Positions 1 through 13,000 of a stretch of 64,000 nucleotides of DNA are shown piece by piece. Below the pieces are notes generated by a model that saw nothing but the letters and a program-made list of their open reading frames with translations, had not been told where the DNA came from and did no database searches. The DNA comes from Glandiceps talaboti (taxonomy: Eukaryota; Hemichordata; Enteropneusta; Spengelidae). The translations under genes and the position numbers were made by a program. Location of the stretch: positions 6,198,501-6,262,500 of the forward strand of contig NC_135555.1 of NCBI RefSeq assembly GCF_964340395.1. Direction: 5' to 3'. The stretch's first letter is position 1, and the number at the start of each line of letters is the position of its first letter.

Positions 1-3000
1 AAAACCCTGCTAATGTTGAAATCTTTGTAGTGTTGAAGTGAAGTTAGCGAGACTCGTCATTGTAAATGTATGTCTCATCAAGTAATGTTAACATTAGCAG
101 TAATTTTATACTTCTCAGCACTTTATTGAACTCTCAGTTACTAAGTTATATTATGCTATTTTGCTAAATTTGGCTTTTTAATAATAAACAAAAAAGTCGA
201 TAAAAAGGAAAATATCCTTGTAATAGGTAGAACTTGATCCAAAACCTTGAACATAAAGGACTATAAACATGTCAGCTGGAATGTCCTCCTTGGCTGGTAG
301 ATTCAAAGGACTGCAAGTACTGTACATCATTTGATATCCTGACATTGTACATGCTATATTGCCTACCTGTGTACAGAATGTGTGGCCATACTAATTAACA
401 GTTAGCCTGCCCTCTGTGTCAATTTAGTGTATAACCGAGATCTTGCAATCTTTCCTAATTATACTCTTATTGTGTCATTGATGATTCAGCATTTTGACGT
501 CGGCTACAAGTGCTGTGATGAATTCACTAAGTCTAAAAAAATAATGTTATTTCAAAGGTTTGAGAGCCTTGAGGAGAATCTGATAGACCATGTATGAGTG
601 TAAATCTAGTTATGATGGTGTTTCTTTGCATCGTAATCTGTCAGTGACATTAGACTACAGGTATAAAAATTAGATATTGTGCTATGAAAATACGAATGGG
701 AAGATAGTCACTTTGACTTCATAATATTGAGAAGGTGCCTGTCTTTGACCAAGTGAGAAAAATACCACGTAAAATTTACAGAAATTGAAGAATTTTTGTT
801 TGGAAAATTTTAGTGGAAATGTGCTTTTTTGACATTGGTGCTACGAGAAATGTGACTAAAGTTATAGATTGATGTCATATTTTATGAATAAGAATTTTGT
901 TCAAAAATTCAAAAGAGAAGGCTAGTTTGTGTCACTTGGATCTAAAACGTGACTAAAATTCATCCAAAAAAAAATTTCAGATAAACAAGAACGATTTGTA
1001 AGCTGTTATCAGGAAAGTAATTATCTTTGAAGGAACTAAACTAAAACCATCAACTTTTGTATGTTGCTGAGTGTGTACATAATGAAAGTGTCTTGTTTAC
1101 AACGTAACTTAAAACTTAAAGTGGTTAAGATGTCTTCTAGAAGTCATTAGCTAATAACTGGATATTTATGTATGTATATCCCCATCCTTGTTGTTCCATC
1201 AAGTGTTTCGGTCAAACAGATAGGGAGCCGAACTGCCAACTTCTTACCTGACCCATAAAATCTAGCCTTTGTATTTGTTGATTTTAAAATATGGGCAGAT
1301 ATTAACTCAACAAGACATCTTGACATAATACCAGGTGTGTGTTGTAAGAATACAAACACATCATCACATTTACTTGTTTTGTATTTTGTTTTTCTGCGAA
1401 AGACCTTCAGTACTCAGAATTGTGTACCGTTCATCATCTCGCACTCCCTTATCAAGCATACTTTATGGCATTAGCCACATCTTCGCCTGCTGGTCTAAGA
1501 CCCCTAGACAGTTCATTTCATGGCTAATTGGATGTTTTTAGACCAGTTTCTCAAAGACCTGATTAGTTGGCACGTCAAGAGCTGACAGAGACTTAATTCG
1601 AGAAGAAACGCACGCGGTCAGTCCACTCCAAGATGATGATTAATACAATTATCTCCCTTTCTTGGGGAACAAGGACAGATGTTTTTGTATTGACCCATAC
1701 TGAACCAGGTGTATTGTCAGACCATTTGCATCAAAACAAACAAAGTGACCAACAGTAAATAGTCGGTCTATTCTTCCTGATTCTAGTGTCGGTTATGTGT
1801 TGGTTCAGCCCTCTGGCATGCTTTTTGTAGCCCTCCAACAAGTACATAGATACTATTGAAGGAGCAGCATCTAAAAAGATAACCGACGAGAACCGCAACG
1901 GGACCACCACCAGGCCAGAAAATTAACGCCTTTAGCTTTCAACAATATTTTTGTGTATTGTAGCCTGACCCTTCCAAAATACGAAAAACAACCCAAAACG
2001 TTCTTGACTAAAGAATACAGGTGAAGACAGCGATGTGGAAAACGGAACAACTTCCTGACATACCTTGCACTGAAAGTATGGCAAACATTTTTCTTTTCAT
2101 TCAATCATGTCTTTGAAAAAAAATCAGACCTTTTCAAACACAGACACTTGTTACGCATATAGTGATTAACGTGTAAATAATATTGATTCAGGTGAACCAT
2201 TGCAACAAAGTATTGATTATTTTTAACCAAAACACCGCCACACTTCATTTTCGCATTAAAAATGAAACCATCCAATTTTTGACCGATTTTACTGCTCAGG
2301 ATGCTGTGTTTCTATAGTAAAATGTCTCTATAACAGAAGACACAAATGTCTGTCAATTTCATCGTTGATTTCATACCTTTTGTCTTTAATGTGTACCTTT
2401 CAATCATTGAACACATTCCAATAGTCTTCATGATATTGGTATTTCAAGTATGCAACTTTGGCTTGTGAAGGGTGTGAGGAATTTCCACCAATTCTTTTGT
2501 ATCTGTGCAATCTCGTTTGTTTCACTGCAGTTGTCACTTTCAATTCCATCTATTGTTTATGTCTGGATAGTTGCCATAGTGATCTTTTTGTGTAGTTTTT
2601 TTTTACAAGGAGTTTACCCATTATCAACATCCACAGATTGATTATAAAGTTTACACTCAGACTGTCTCGTCACAGTGTAGCAGAGACAGGAAAGATTGTT
2701 ATTGGTTGATTTGGTGGACTTCAACAGGGTACACCTAAGCTAAAAGACAAATTGTACAAAACCAGCGCATTAAGTTCTTAGCTAAAGCCCCAGTCAAGTG
2801 TTTGTATAGCTGTAACCCATCTCTACACTGTTCTCTTTAAGTGTTAGTTTCTTCAAACCAAAATGTTGATAGTAGAGATTGGGGGTGGTGATACAACACT
2901 TGAGGACAGTCCAATGAAAAGGGCAAGGGATTTCATCTTTCTTTACCTTACCCCACCACAAAGCTGTATTATTAAACAACTTACTGTATTTTTTTAAAAA

Positions 3001-3365
3001 CACTTTTTCACCTCTGGATAAGTAGTCTAGTTTCCTATATGCGTTATGATCACTACGATAGCGATCATAGAAAAGGTAGACAGGTATTGGAACTAAACTA
3101 TTGGATATTAATGGTAATGAAGCACAATTCTTGAACAAATAAAGATTTGAAAAAAATCAACTAAATGTTAAAGTGTTGCACTCTAAAATAAAAGAATCAG
3201 AAAAAGAGTTGATATTTGAAGATTTTTGGTATTGCCATATACTGTATGGTACTTCCTCTTATATTTATACTATCCATAATTTGTGAAGTGTGTATGTTTA
3301 CTATATCATAACAATTTTGTTTGATGTATGTAAGCAATAACAAATTGAATGCAGTCATATATTTG

Positions 3366-3438
3366 GTGTGTGTGTGCGTGTCTGTGTGTGTGTGTGTGTG
3401 TGTGTCTGTGTGTCTGTGTGTGCTGTGTGCTGTGTGTA
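3366..3438. repeat. (TG)n microsatellite, interrupted
   Basis: TG dinucleotides run with a few TC and GC interruptions. It lies inside the GMDS intron. Confidence 0.9.
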
Positions 3439-3479
3439 CTTTTGATTTAGTCTTCCTCTGAAATTTCATTGCGTCCCAT

Positions 3480-3740
3480 TATCAATTTGCAATGTAGAAA
3501 AATGTATGGGCCATGGACAAGACTAGTTCCGCTGAACTATTTCCATGGTGACATTGGTCCATGTCAGATAACAATTGTGTATTTCTTTTGTATCCATTTT
3601 GTATTTTTGTATCGTATGTTTCTTTGAAAGTGTAGCTTATTTTTATTATCTGGTGAAATAAATTTCATTCATTCATTCATTCATTCATTCATTCATTCAT
3701 TCATTCATTCATTCATTCATTCAATCATTCATTCATTCAT
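3480..3740 (+). mobile_element. Possible 3' end of a truncated non-LTR retroposon with a (TTCA)n tail
   Basis: A TTTTGTAT-rich segment leads into a polyadenylation-like AATAAA near 3656-3661 and then directly into about 19 copies of TTCA (3664-3740, one unit altered). A 3' untranslated region with AATAAA followed by a short tandem tail is how many LINE and SINE insertions end. No reverse transcriptase reading frame is visible upstream, so this would be a 5'-truncated copy or a SINE. It could also be a plain tetranucleotide microsatellite beside AT-rich DNA. Confidence 0.4.
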
Positions 3741-4120
3741 GTAAATTGTGATTCCTGGATATGAATGAGTTACAGATTAATACACAACTTACACAAATGT
3801 GGGTATTGATGAAATTTCGTTTGAATCTCTTGTACATTGTGGATATTTTGAGTCATTTCAATATCATGAACAATAGTTTTGGTGAGTTGCATAATGTTGT
3901 TTTCAGTGAAACATCTTAGTATTCTTGTAAACTGAATTGTCTTTCCAGGTTGTAGATTTCTGACATTACAACTCTGTAACGGTATCATTCTTGTGAAGTC
4001 AATCATTGTTCTCACTCGATGAACAATGAGTAGATTTTAAGCAGATTTAATGAGAGTTTTAACCATCTTATAATACACTGATTTACAAAAGTTATAACAC
4101 ACATACAGTTCAAAGTTTTC

Positions 4121-4170
4121 AGCATTGAGCTTTCGATCTGTCTTTAGTCGACGATCCACATCAGAATGAT
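4121..4170 (-). other. Hammerhead-ribozyme-like core (degenerate)
   Basis: On the - strand the order is CTGATG, a stem made of GATC/GATC plus GTC/GAC (+ strand 4135-4142 with 4150-4156, one bulged base), then GAAA (complement of 4131-4134). This matches the hammerhead order CUGANGA, stem II, GAAA. The last A of the first box is T, an extra G sits before stem II, and no convincing stem I can be drawn. It may be a decayed ribozyme from a Penelope-like element or a coincidental hairpin. Confidence 0.25.
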
Positions 4171-4923
4171 AAGTTTCATAATTACACCTTATACACTAGC
4201 TATTATCTTCAACATATTTGTCAAAAAGGGAGTGTCTGAAATACAATGTGCTAACTTGTGAAGATAGTTTTGGGGCTGAAAAACAAAACGGGGTGGTTTA
4301 ATTTCACTTTTAAGTTGTTTTACTCGAAAGAAGTGCAAAGTTGTCATGTTAATGGCTGTTGTAAACCTAAATCTAAAAGTTAACACTAAAGGAAAATGTA
4401 CAACTACTAGTACTACTAGACCTTTCATAAGCAGGTGAAAATAGCTGATTTTATTTTCAAGTTCTGTAATGGAAAGACTTTAATTTTAAAGTGTACCCAC
4501 TCTTGAATAATAACATACATAAACTTAATACTATGAAAAAACGAAAACTTTGAATTCATGAAGTAAACAAATACTGTATCTGCCTTGTATAAGGAAATGA
4601 CTGACTTTGAGTCATTTTGAAATTCATAATATGCTCATGGTGAGGGAATTTCAGAAGGGGGGCATAGGGGTGGGATACGATAGAAATCTGACCTTTTATG
4701 TAAAAGAAGTACTCAGTTGTCTTTGTTGTGAACAAGTTATTTAATATCAGATCAAATTTCAAGTTCTTACAGTGGCCTAAAACTATGTTTTCTTCAAGGA
4801 AACTTCAAGAGTACTTATTACTTTAATTATCCTCAAATTGAAAACAAATAGAATGTGTTAGAGTTAAGATTAAAGTTTGAGAATCTTTTTTGAAATGGAC
4901 AGAAAAAAAATTTGTTCTCAGAG

Positions 4924-4927
<4 letters not shown>

Positions 4928-4956
<29 letters not shown>
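4928..4956. repeat. Poly(T) run of 29
   Basis: Homopolymer tract in the GMDS intron. It may be the poly(A) tail of a retroposon inserted on the opposite strand, but no recognisable body lies beside it. Confidence 0.9.
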
Positions 4957-4960
<4 letters not shown>

Positions 4961-6518
4961 GGGAGTGGTGATTAATTTGTATTGATTACGGAAATGTGTG
5001 AAACTTCAAATGTACACATAGCCAAACATTTCTCTAGGAGCTGTTCAAATAAAGTGGTCAAAAAGTTTCCAAAAAAAGATGAAAGAAAAGGAAAGAATCT
5101 GAACAAAAAAAATGAAACAGAAGCCTTCGAAATTCTTGGTACATTGTTGAAGAACCATCCCAGACTGTAAATATGTGGAATCGGTACAACCTGTTCAAAT
5201 AATCATTGTTATCTGTAACCGTGCTTTCAACAAAATTTAGAAACACCAGCTACTTTACATTGAGGTGTTTTATTTTCGGTATCGATTTGTTAGAAGTAAA
5301 CATTGTGGCAGACATGCATAAGCTTGCAGGGGGTTGGGAATGTAAAATTGAAACAAGTTGAAATTTTTTCACAATGTTTGTTTTAATGTCAGTAGATGTA
5401 TTTAAACAGTGATGTTTTGAGTAGACTTGTCAATATGAAGGTGGTGGAATGAACAAACACAGGATGTAAAAGATGTGTCTAGGGGTTTTCAATACTAGTT
5501 ATGTAAGAAGTGGGGGCGAGATTGTAATTTAAGTTCTCTTGAACTTTTGATGCTATTTCGCTGGGTCTTCTCTAAATCTTCATACCACACTTTTAGTGTA
5601 ACTGTAAGTCTGAAAATTTTTAATCAAAAGACAAGTTTCTGCTTATTTTGTGGAGAAAACTTGAAGAAAATGCTATTATGTTATTGTTTTTGTAAAGATC
5701 ATCCCTCAAAGCTAACAGCTGTCAGTGGACACAACAAATTTGAGTTGTTTGAAACATGTGACTCTAGTTTTTAAAACATCTTGAAAAGTTAGTGTCAGTA
5801 TTGATGAAATACAGAGAGTATTATTACTCCTCATCAGAAGAAAAGGGTAAATGTTCTACCTCTTTAAAATGTCACCTCTCTGTCACTACAGGCTTGCCTC
5901 TTACTGAAAATCTAACCCAAACTTGACAAACAATAATTCAAAATATTTTATTTCTTGAAAATACACAATTTGACACCTGTAAACCTGATACAGAATGTCG
6001 TATGACTAAACCAAATCCTCCCTATGTTGTTTTCTATTTGTCAATGCCTTGGTTATCATACAGTTTCATGTATCATTATTTCAGCAGATTGTTAGTTAGA
6101 CTGTGAATGGTGTATGCTACTGTTGTTTGTAAATAATGTCACAATATTCATTCAAAGTGTTAATTGTTTTACTGTGTTACAGTTACTTAGATATGATCTT
6201 CTAAAGGGATAACAGTAAGTCAAAGAAAATTGAAGGAGTCTTTGCTCAGATTTTCATTGAAACAGACATTCAAATGTAGATATGTTAGTAAGATTAATGT
6301 TGAGCCAGATTAAGTAATTTCCAAAAAACACACACTTCACATCACACAATTTCATGGAAAAAATGTGCACTCGTTTGCATATCATTGGTATATAATATGT
6401 ATGCAATAATATTTTCAGTATTGCACTTTAGTGCAAAACTATTAGTATGCACACACGTCAGTGCAAGTACTCTCTGGTACATTTAGTCATTCTTCTTTCC
6501 AAACGTTATATTTTTCAG

Positions 6519-6587
6519 GATTTCTTATTAGGTGATTCTACCAAGGCAGAGACACAACTTGGTTGGAAACGGAAAACGGATTTCAAG
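6519..6587 (+). CDS. GMDS: GDP-mannose 4,6-dehydratase, penultimate coding exon
   Basis: This 69-base exon encodes 23 residues, DFLLGDSTKAETQLGWKRKT followed by DFK. The pattern DFLxGDxTKAxxxLxWKxxxxF is characteristic of the C-terminal part of GDP-mannose 4,6-dehydratase, the cytosolic NADP-dependent short-chain dehydrogenase/reductase that converts GDP-mannose to GDP-4-keto-6-deoxymannose, the first step of GDP-fucose synthesis. The exon is bounded by a polypyrimidine tract and AG (6511-6518) and by AAG|GTATGC (donor at 6588); both boundaries are phase 0. The Rossmann fold and the catalytic Thr/Tyr/Lys residues lie in upstream exons not in the window. Residues match the family over the whole exon with no frameshift, so this looks like a live gene, not a retrocopy. 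Human GMDS is about 372 residues; this window holds only its last 43. Confidence 0.9.
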
Positions 6588-7452
<865 letters not shown>

Positions 7453-7515
7453 GGATTGGTGAAAGAGATGGTAGAATCTGACATAGCCCTTATGAAAGAA
7501 AATCCTAAAGCATAA
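7453..7515 (+). CDS. GMDS: GDP-mannose 4,6-dehydratase, terminal coding exon
   Basis: The exon follows TTTCTTTCACAG and continues in phase 0 from the exon at 6519-6587. It encodes GLVKEMVESDIALMKENPKA and a TAA stop at 7513-7515. The pattern LVxEMVxxDxxLMxxNPxA is the conserved C-terminal end of GDP-mannose dehydratases; human GMDS ends in a closely similar helix. Together the two exons give an uninterrupted 43-residue C-terminus. The gene ends heading towards the oppositely oriented FoxL1 gene, so the two are convergent. Polyadenylation candidates lie at 7538-7543 and 8116-8133. Confidence 0.9.
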   Translation, partial: GLVKEMVESDIALMKENPKA

Positions 7516-8150
7516 ATAAACTGGCTTTCCTACAGAAAATAAAACAGCAACAAAACGGTTACTGGATTACCAAATTAATAACTTAAAATAGTGTGCTAGG
7601 AAGTACCAGTATTCTAAACTGCCCGTCATATTTATCTTGTTTTTTATATATAGCTTATACTTTACTTCATACTTTAAATTATATTGAAACTGGTTAAGGT
7701 TAGTGGTATTTAGTTTTAGTTTTAGTTTTAGTTTTGTTGTTTCAGTTGGGAAAATTTTTCTTTGGTGTTTTAAAATGAACCACTGTGTGGCTGAAAGTCA
7801 GAAGCAGGTAATCCATAGAAAGGGGTGTACTAGGTACACATGGTAGACTATACTGCAAACAATATCATGTTCAGATTTGCATTGTACATTGTTGTCCATG
7901 GCAACCATTTTGTGGAATAATTAGTTTTGATCATGTGGTATTATTTTTGAAGTTCTCACTTGAGAGTAAGAGGGACCAAGGAATGTAGTTCGTATACAAA
8001 GAGACAGAGCTAAATTCTGGTGGTTTCGCAAGTTTATATTTGCATTTTTTTTTCTTTCTGTCTTCCTCTTTCTCTTCCTCTTTGCCATTTTTCATCTCTT
8101 CACAAATTGTTGTGCAATAAAAATTGCAATAAAGTTTTTATTTAAGATAT
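7516..8150 (+). other. Probable 3' untranslated region of GMDS
   Basis: Non-coding sequence after the TAA stop. It has an early AATAAA at 7538-7543, only 23 bases after the stop, and a stronger pair at 8116-8121 and 8128-8133. A small (TTTTAG) repeat lies around 7714-7735. The extent is inferred from the polyadenylation signals only. Confidence 0.5.
8116..8133 (+). terminator. Paired AATAAA polyadenylation signals, probable end of GMDS
   Basis: Two canonical hexamers, 8116-8121 and 8128-8133, are followed by a T-rich stretch (GTTTTTATTT). This would give GMDS a 3' UTR of about 630 bases. Confidence 0.5.
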
Positions 8151-8223
8151 GGAGTCAGTCAAAAAAAATATGGAGTCTCACATTGTTGCAGCTTTTGGTG
8201 CTAAAAAATGAAATACAGATTTC

Positions 8224-8516
8224 TGTAGCACAGATGCTACAAATAAAACATTTCTGTAGCATGTAGTGCTACAAAATTTTAAAAAACTAGCATTTGGTGC
8301 TGCAAATAAAGAAATGATTTCTGTAGCATTTGGTGCTGCAAATAAAGAAATTATTTCTGTAGCATTTGGTGCTACAAATAAATGATTTCTGTAGCATTTG
8401 GTGCTACAAATAAAGAAATGATTTCTGTAGCATTTGGTGCTACAAATAAAGAAATGATTTCTGTAGCATTTGGTGCTGCAAATAAAGAAATTATTTCTGT
8501 AGCATTTGGTGCTACA
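8224..8516 (+). repeat. Tandem array of nine hairpins in a 31-36 bp minisatellite
   Basis: A unit of mostly 36 bases recurs. Each holds the inverted pair TGTAGCA ... TGCTACA around a 4-5 base loop. Hairpins lie at 8224-8241, 8255-8273, about 8288-8302, 8322-8340, 8358-8376, 8390-8408, 8426-8444, 8462-8480 and 8498-8516. Loops are CAGA in the first, TGTAG in the second and TTTGG in the rest. Some right arms read TGCTGCA, which still pairs as G-U in RNA. AATAAA follows seven of the nine (8242, 8305, 8341, 8377, 8409, 8445, 8481). The array starts about 90 bases past the likely GMDS polyadenylation signals. Part of it is open in one frame because 36 is divisible by three; I do not consider it coding. 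Confidence 0.9.
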
Positions 8517-8530
8517 AACAAAAACCCGAT

Positions 8531-9745
8531 TTCTGTGTTAAACCAGTGTAAGTCTCCAGTGTGACATTACATTGATAGTTCTTCAGTGATGAATTTCAGT
8601 ATATGGAGATGTTTATGTATTAATTTTCTCAGGTAATGCAAGAATGAAGAGTGAAAAATTGAAAAGTCTTTAACTTCTAAATTATAAATTATATTTAGGT
8701 TGTATCACTCCTGAAAATGTGTCAAGTTTAGAATTTTGAAATAATCATGTTTCCAGTGTTTTGTTTGCCAGAGCAATTGTATTCTAGATAGGAAATCGTT
8801 TTCAAAGACTGAACAAACATAAAAGTTTGTTTTGCTGACAGAACCTGAATAATTAGACTGATGTGTAAATGCATTCAATGCAAAAATGTGATCAAAAGTT
8901 GTTAATTTCATGCCTCCATTAGCCACAGTGAAAGTTGTACTTAAATCAAATGACAGGCTATCATATGACACCATTGTCACAAGTATTTAGGATAACTTGT
9001 GATTCTGAACGTTATGTTTACTATGATTTGGAAACCATGGTAACATGGGGGGGGATCAGGTAATATCTATAAAACATTGTTTGCACATATCACGATTTCA
9101 GAGTTGCAATTTCAGTAAGCCGGTCTTCAGAAATCCTGTACAGTCTTCAACCTTGCCACCCATAAACACCACTTGTACTATGGCTGACTGCATAGTTCCA
9201 CTCGTTCAGCAAAATCCTGGCCAAAGAAAGACACAAAATTAAAAAAACACAAAAACAAAACAATGATGTTTCTTTGAGAATCTAGTCTTCAACTATTTCT
9301 TTCATTAGCTGTCCATCATTGTTATTTATCTCTACCCATATTTACACAACATACAGTTTTTCAGGGATGAAGTAATTTGCAAAACTAGTGTGTTTTGTGA
9401 AACCCTGCGACATACCAACCTTCACATCATTTGGCTTATTTATACTTCTTGGAATGCAACCTTACTTTAATATTGGATTTTTTCCATGATTGAAGGTGAC
9501 GTCACACTTAGTTTTCTGATATCAATATAATTTTGGTATTATTGAGATTTGGGTGTGTATGGTAGGAAAAGGATCACAGGGAGTTGTTTATGAATGCATA
9601 AACTGTACACAGGGCGCAGTATATGTTTGTCGACAATTCAGGTCTAATTTAATGATGGTGAAATTTAATAAATTCTATATAAGGGTAAAAGAGTTGCTAT
9701 CTCTGGTCGATTTTTGCTATGCGTGTAGTATGGTGTGAAACGATA
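8531..9745. other. Intergenic, nothing recognised
   Basis: AT-rich single-copy-looking DNA between the hairpin array and the MITE. No reading frame with a known domain, no RNA gene and no long repeat is seen on either strand. Confidence 0.5.
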
Positions 9746-10068
9746 CTACCAAATCAGAGTGACTATAGCGTTTCAATTAGGCACCACTATGTATGTTTGG
9801 GTCTCACACAATGAGTTTTGTTACAAATTACAGATAAAACAAAAATACATGCATTTTGAACATACATCAACAGCGCTGTCAGATCAAACACGGAAGATTC
9901 AAACCTAAAAACTTTATTTGTGTTAACAGTGAGACAAAATGTAACATTTCATGAGTGTATCAGTACCTGTATTTTGTCTCTGTAATTCGTACAAAAAAGT
10001 ACGAGATGTAGAAGAAAAAAAAACTATGCCGCCTAATTGAAACTCCTATAGTCTCTCAAGTTTGGTAG
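9746..10068. mobile_element. MITE with about 45 bp terminal inverted repeats and TA target duplication
   Basis: The left end (9746-9791) begins CTACCAAA and contains GACTATAGCGTTTCAATTAG. The right end (10023-10068), read on the other strand, begins CTACCAAA and contains GACTATAGGAGTTTCAATTA. Both ends are flanked by TA (9744-9745 and 10069-10070). Inside is a second inverted pair, GAGACAAAAT and ATTTTGTCTC. There is no transposase frame. Size, long terminal repeats and TA duplication fit a non-autonomous DNA transposon, possibly mobilised by a Tc1/mariner-type enzyme; the family is inferred from the TA alone. Confidence 0.8.
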
Positions 10069-13000
10069 TAAAATCTTGTTAGCGATAGATCTGGTCATGA
10101 ATCGTTTGGTAGAAGTTAATAGTTTGAACTCTTTCCGCTTTGAGAGTTGCGTTTTGTGAGGACGACTGATAATAATTTGATGGCTTGATATGAATTAATA
10201 TCCTAGACCTATGTCCATATCAACCGTTGATGACGTGTGACGTGAGATATCACTTTGAATGCCGTCTGACTCATTAATTCTGTTATTTGCATACAACAGT
10301 ACAGATTGTTGAAGATGGACATTGCTTGTTCTACGACTCGTCTGTTAAACGTATAGTTGATTCTCGAATTGGCGTAGCCCGTTCTGTAACTCTTGCATCG
10401 TTGTTGCTTGATAGGTGAACTAGCTAATTCTGTAAGATGTTCATTATTGATTTTCTTTTAAACTTCTCAATTGTTCTAAATACGAAGTTATGTCTGATAC
10501 GAAAGAATATCGCTGCCCTTGTCTTTACTATAGTCAGGAATTTCCAGTGCCAAAGACTCGTATTTTTCATTTTCATTTTCAGAAATAGTAAATTTATTCA
10601 ATGGGATGAAGTTACCTATAATAGTCCAATAGTCATAAATCTATGACCCGCACGCACGCATTCCAGACGGTGTGGCAACGTATCACGCCACATCACAGTG
10701 ATCAGACTGAGTGCGCCATAACTATACCTATGTGTCCATTCACTAATTGCAATCCCAAAGAGAGCAATGAGAGAAGATTTTGGTGGTCTAGACATGTATG
10801 GCGAGATAGAAAGAATAAACCACGAAAAATGAAAAAATAACCGAAAAACAGGCTACCCATTTCGATTATTGAGAATGGCAATAGTTCAAACCCCTTGTTA
10901 AAAAGTTCTAAAGTGTGTTCTTTCGCCTTACAATGTCATGCTTAGTTCATCTCTGAATTCCAATACTGTTCTCTTGGACCTGTGTCCCCCCGTACCCATG
11001 TTAGGGAGGACAACATTACGTATGGTATACTTGAGGAGCAATAACGTGAACGAACGTCTTTGTCAAGTGTTCCATGGAAGACGCCTTGCTCTAATTGCTC
11101 TTTGTAAAACTACACTTTATACGTGCATTCGTCCTGTTGACGACGTCGTTGCTAATCGGACAAAAAAAATGTTATGTTGAATAATATAGAATTTGTTGTC
11201 TATAGACTTTCGTAACTTGACTTTAAATCCGTAATTTAGTCTTTTACGCAATAAGTCAAATATACAGACTGGACAATATTTAACTGAAATACGTGAATTG
11301 CTGAACGAATTCAGTACCGAATTCTTTCCCGCTAAAAATGATATGAACAAAGTTTCATTTTGCTGACATGTACAGTTACTGTATCTTTCAACTTTATTTT
11401 GGGAGGAATACTACAAAGAAAATCTACTCTTAAAATTTGGTTCAAAGATGATCAAAATTTCGATAAAGTTAATAGTATTTACTTTAAATATCTACAAAAG
11501 TGAGGCGCATTTTTGCAAAACGTCTGATCGTGATATGAAGGTGCTCGGATAAGAATTGAATATTTGATATCTGTTCATTTGTTTCGTCTTACTGTAAGTG
11601 AGGCCGTAACGAATGTCTTAGCATGTTCATCTAAAATTCAACTACAAAAATAATCTTTAAATATTTTCATTTTTCTTCACTTTTTTTTCACATTTTCTTG
11701 GGTAGGAAAGCAAGATTAGGTATACAACTAACTTGACGATGAAAGTATAAATTGATCTATATGCGTTATATATATACATGAGGGACATTAAACAGTTTGT
11801 GAAATAGGACAGCTGTTTCAGCAGCCTGCCTCCGTGAAATGCCAGACACTTCCATATTTGTACCAACTGTATACATTAGTTTTTGACCTACAGTGTTTTG
11901 TAACTGCTCACTTCCTCTGTAGCCGTTTAGGATAAAATATTCAATAAACTGTACGGACCTTTGTTACCAAATATAGCTCTCGAAACGAACTTGTCAATAA
12001 CACAGTGTGTGTAATGTTTACACCGAATTGGCTAAACTTGGATCATATGGACGTATTTCAGACAAAACGACCCTGTTGACAGTGTCCCCTAGCTTACTTG
12101 AAATTATTATTCCGGTCTTATAATATTGTTATGAAGTGGTGCTCCGTCAGGTTGGCCCACTGTCGCAACAAAAACCGATAAAAAATAGTCTGCTGGATTT
12201 TCTCATGTTGCTATTCATAGACGTCTGTGGTTTATCTAGGCTAAGTCAACTTTCCCTTTGATTACAATTAAAGGTAGTTAGGGCCGGAGGGGGGGGGGGG
12301 GGCGCTGGTGGCTGGGTGGGTTTGGGTTAAATGTACGTTTTCACTACCCGTCTAACCATAAGGTACACTTGTATCGATTATTTAAAATATTATGACATTG
12401 AATTAAGATCAATCAATCAAAGTAATGGACATATAGGTATAAAGTCGATTACCACGGGTTTCAATAAATGCTGGATTTGTTAGAGTCAGGATTGACGTAT
12501 GTAACATGTCCTAAACGAAACTGGACGGAGATGTTATACCGGGTAGGGATGGGGTATTAAATACGTGTCTTTGTTTGAACAGCCACTCTTACAGCATCCA
12601 CTTTACCAACTACCACACAGACGGAACTGACTACCTTGATTTTACTTTATGCCAAAAATGATACACAGTCTTCAAAGTGTGTTAAGATTAAGTCCATCAA
12701 TGTACTTGACTCATTTCACGTAAAATTTGTACACGCACGTGTATACAATTCATATTTTTAAACAAAAGTTTTACTTTAAAACAGATGATATAAATAGTAT
12801 TCCAATGAATGAAATCGTTAACAGTTTTAAGCTCCAACTCTAAAGCAAAGTCATGTACGTGTGTACTACAACAGTTGAAGTTACTATACTCATAAAGTTA
12901 GGGGATACACAGACACCAGAACTGTTCAAATTTGTCCGATCATGTTCATCAATTCATTTATCGTCTCGACTATCAATCACCCCCAGTATGCAGTGTTTAT

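Larger units (their letters stand above)
1..6518 (+). other. Intronic sequence of GMDS, upstream of its penultimate coding exon
   Basis: This stretch precedes the first recognisable GMDS exon and ends in a pyrimidine-rich tract plus AG at 6511-6518, which is a good splice acceptor. I looked on the + strand for the conserved GMDS segment that should sit just upstream in the protein (the region around the motif YRPTEV) and did not find it. The preceding exon is therefore probably outside the window and this intron is more than 6.5 kb long. It holds a TG microsatellite, a retroposon-like fragment with a TTCA tail, a hammerhead-like motif and a poly(T) run, listed separately. I see no other gene in it. 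Confidence 0.6.

Noticed and set aside
8224-8516. CRISPR-like repeat array
   Set aside because: Units are contiguous with nearly identical spacers, the host is an animal, and no cas gene exists; it is a minisatellite.
8382-8564. 60-codon frame with a 12-residue repeat (ISVAFGATNKE)
   Set aside because: It arises because the minisatellite unit is 36 bases. One unit with a four-base deletion and the divergent upstream copies break the frame, whereas the hairpin pairing is kept.
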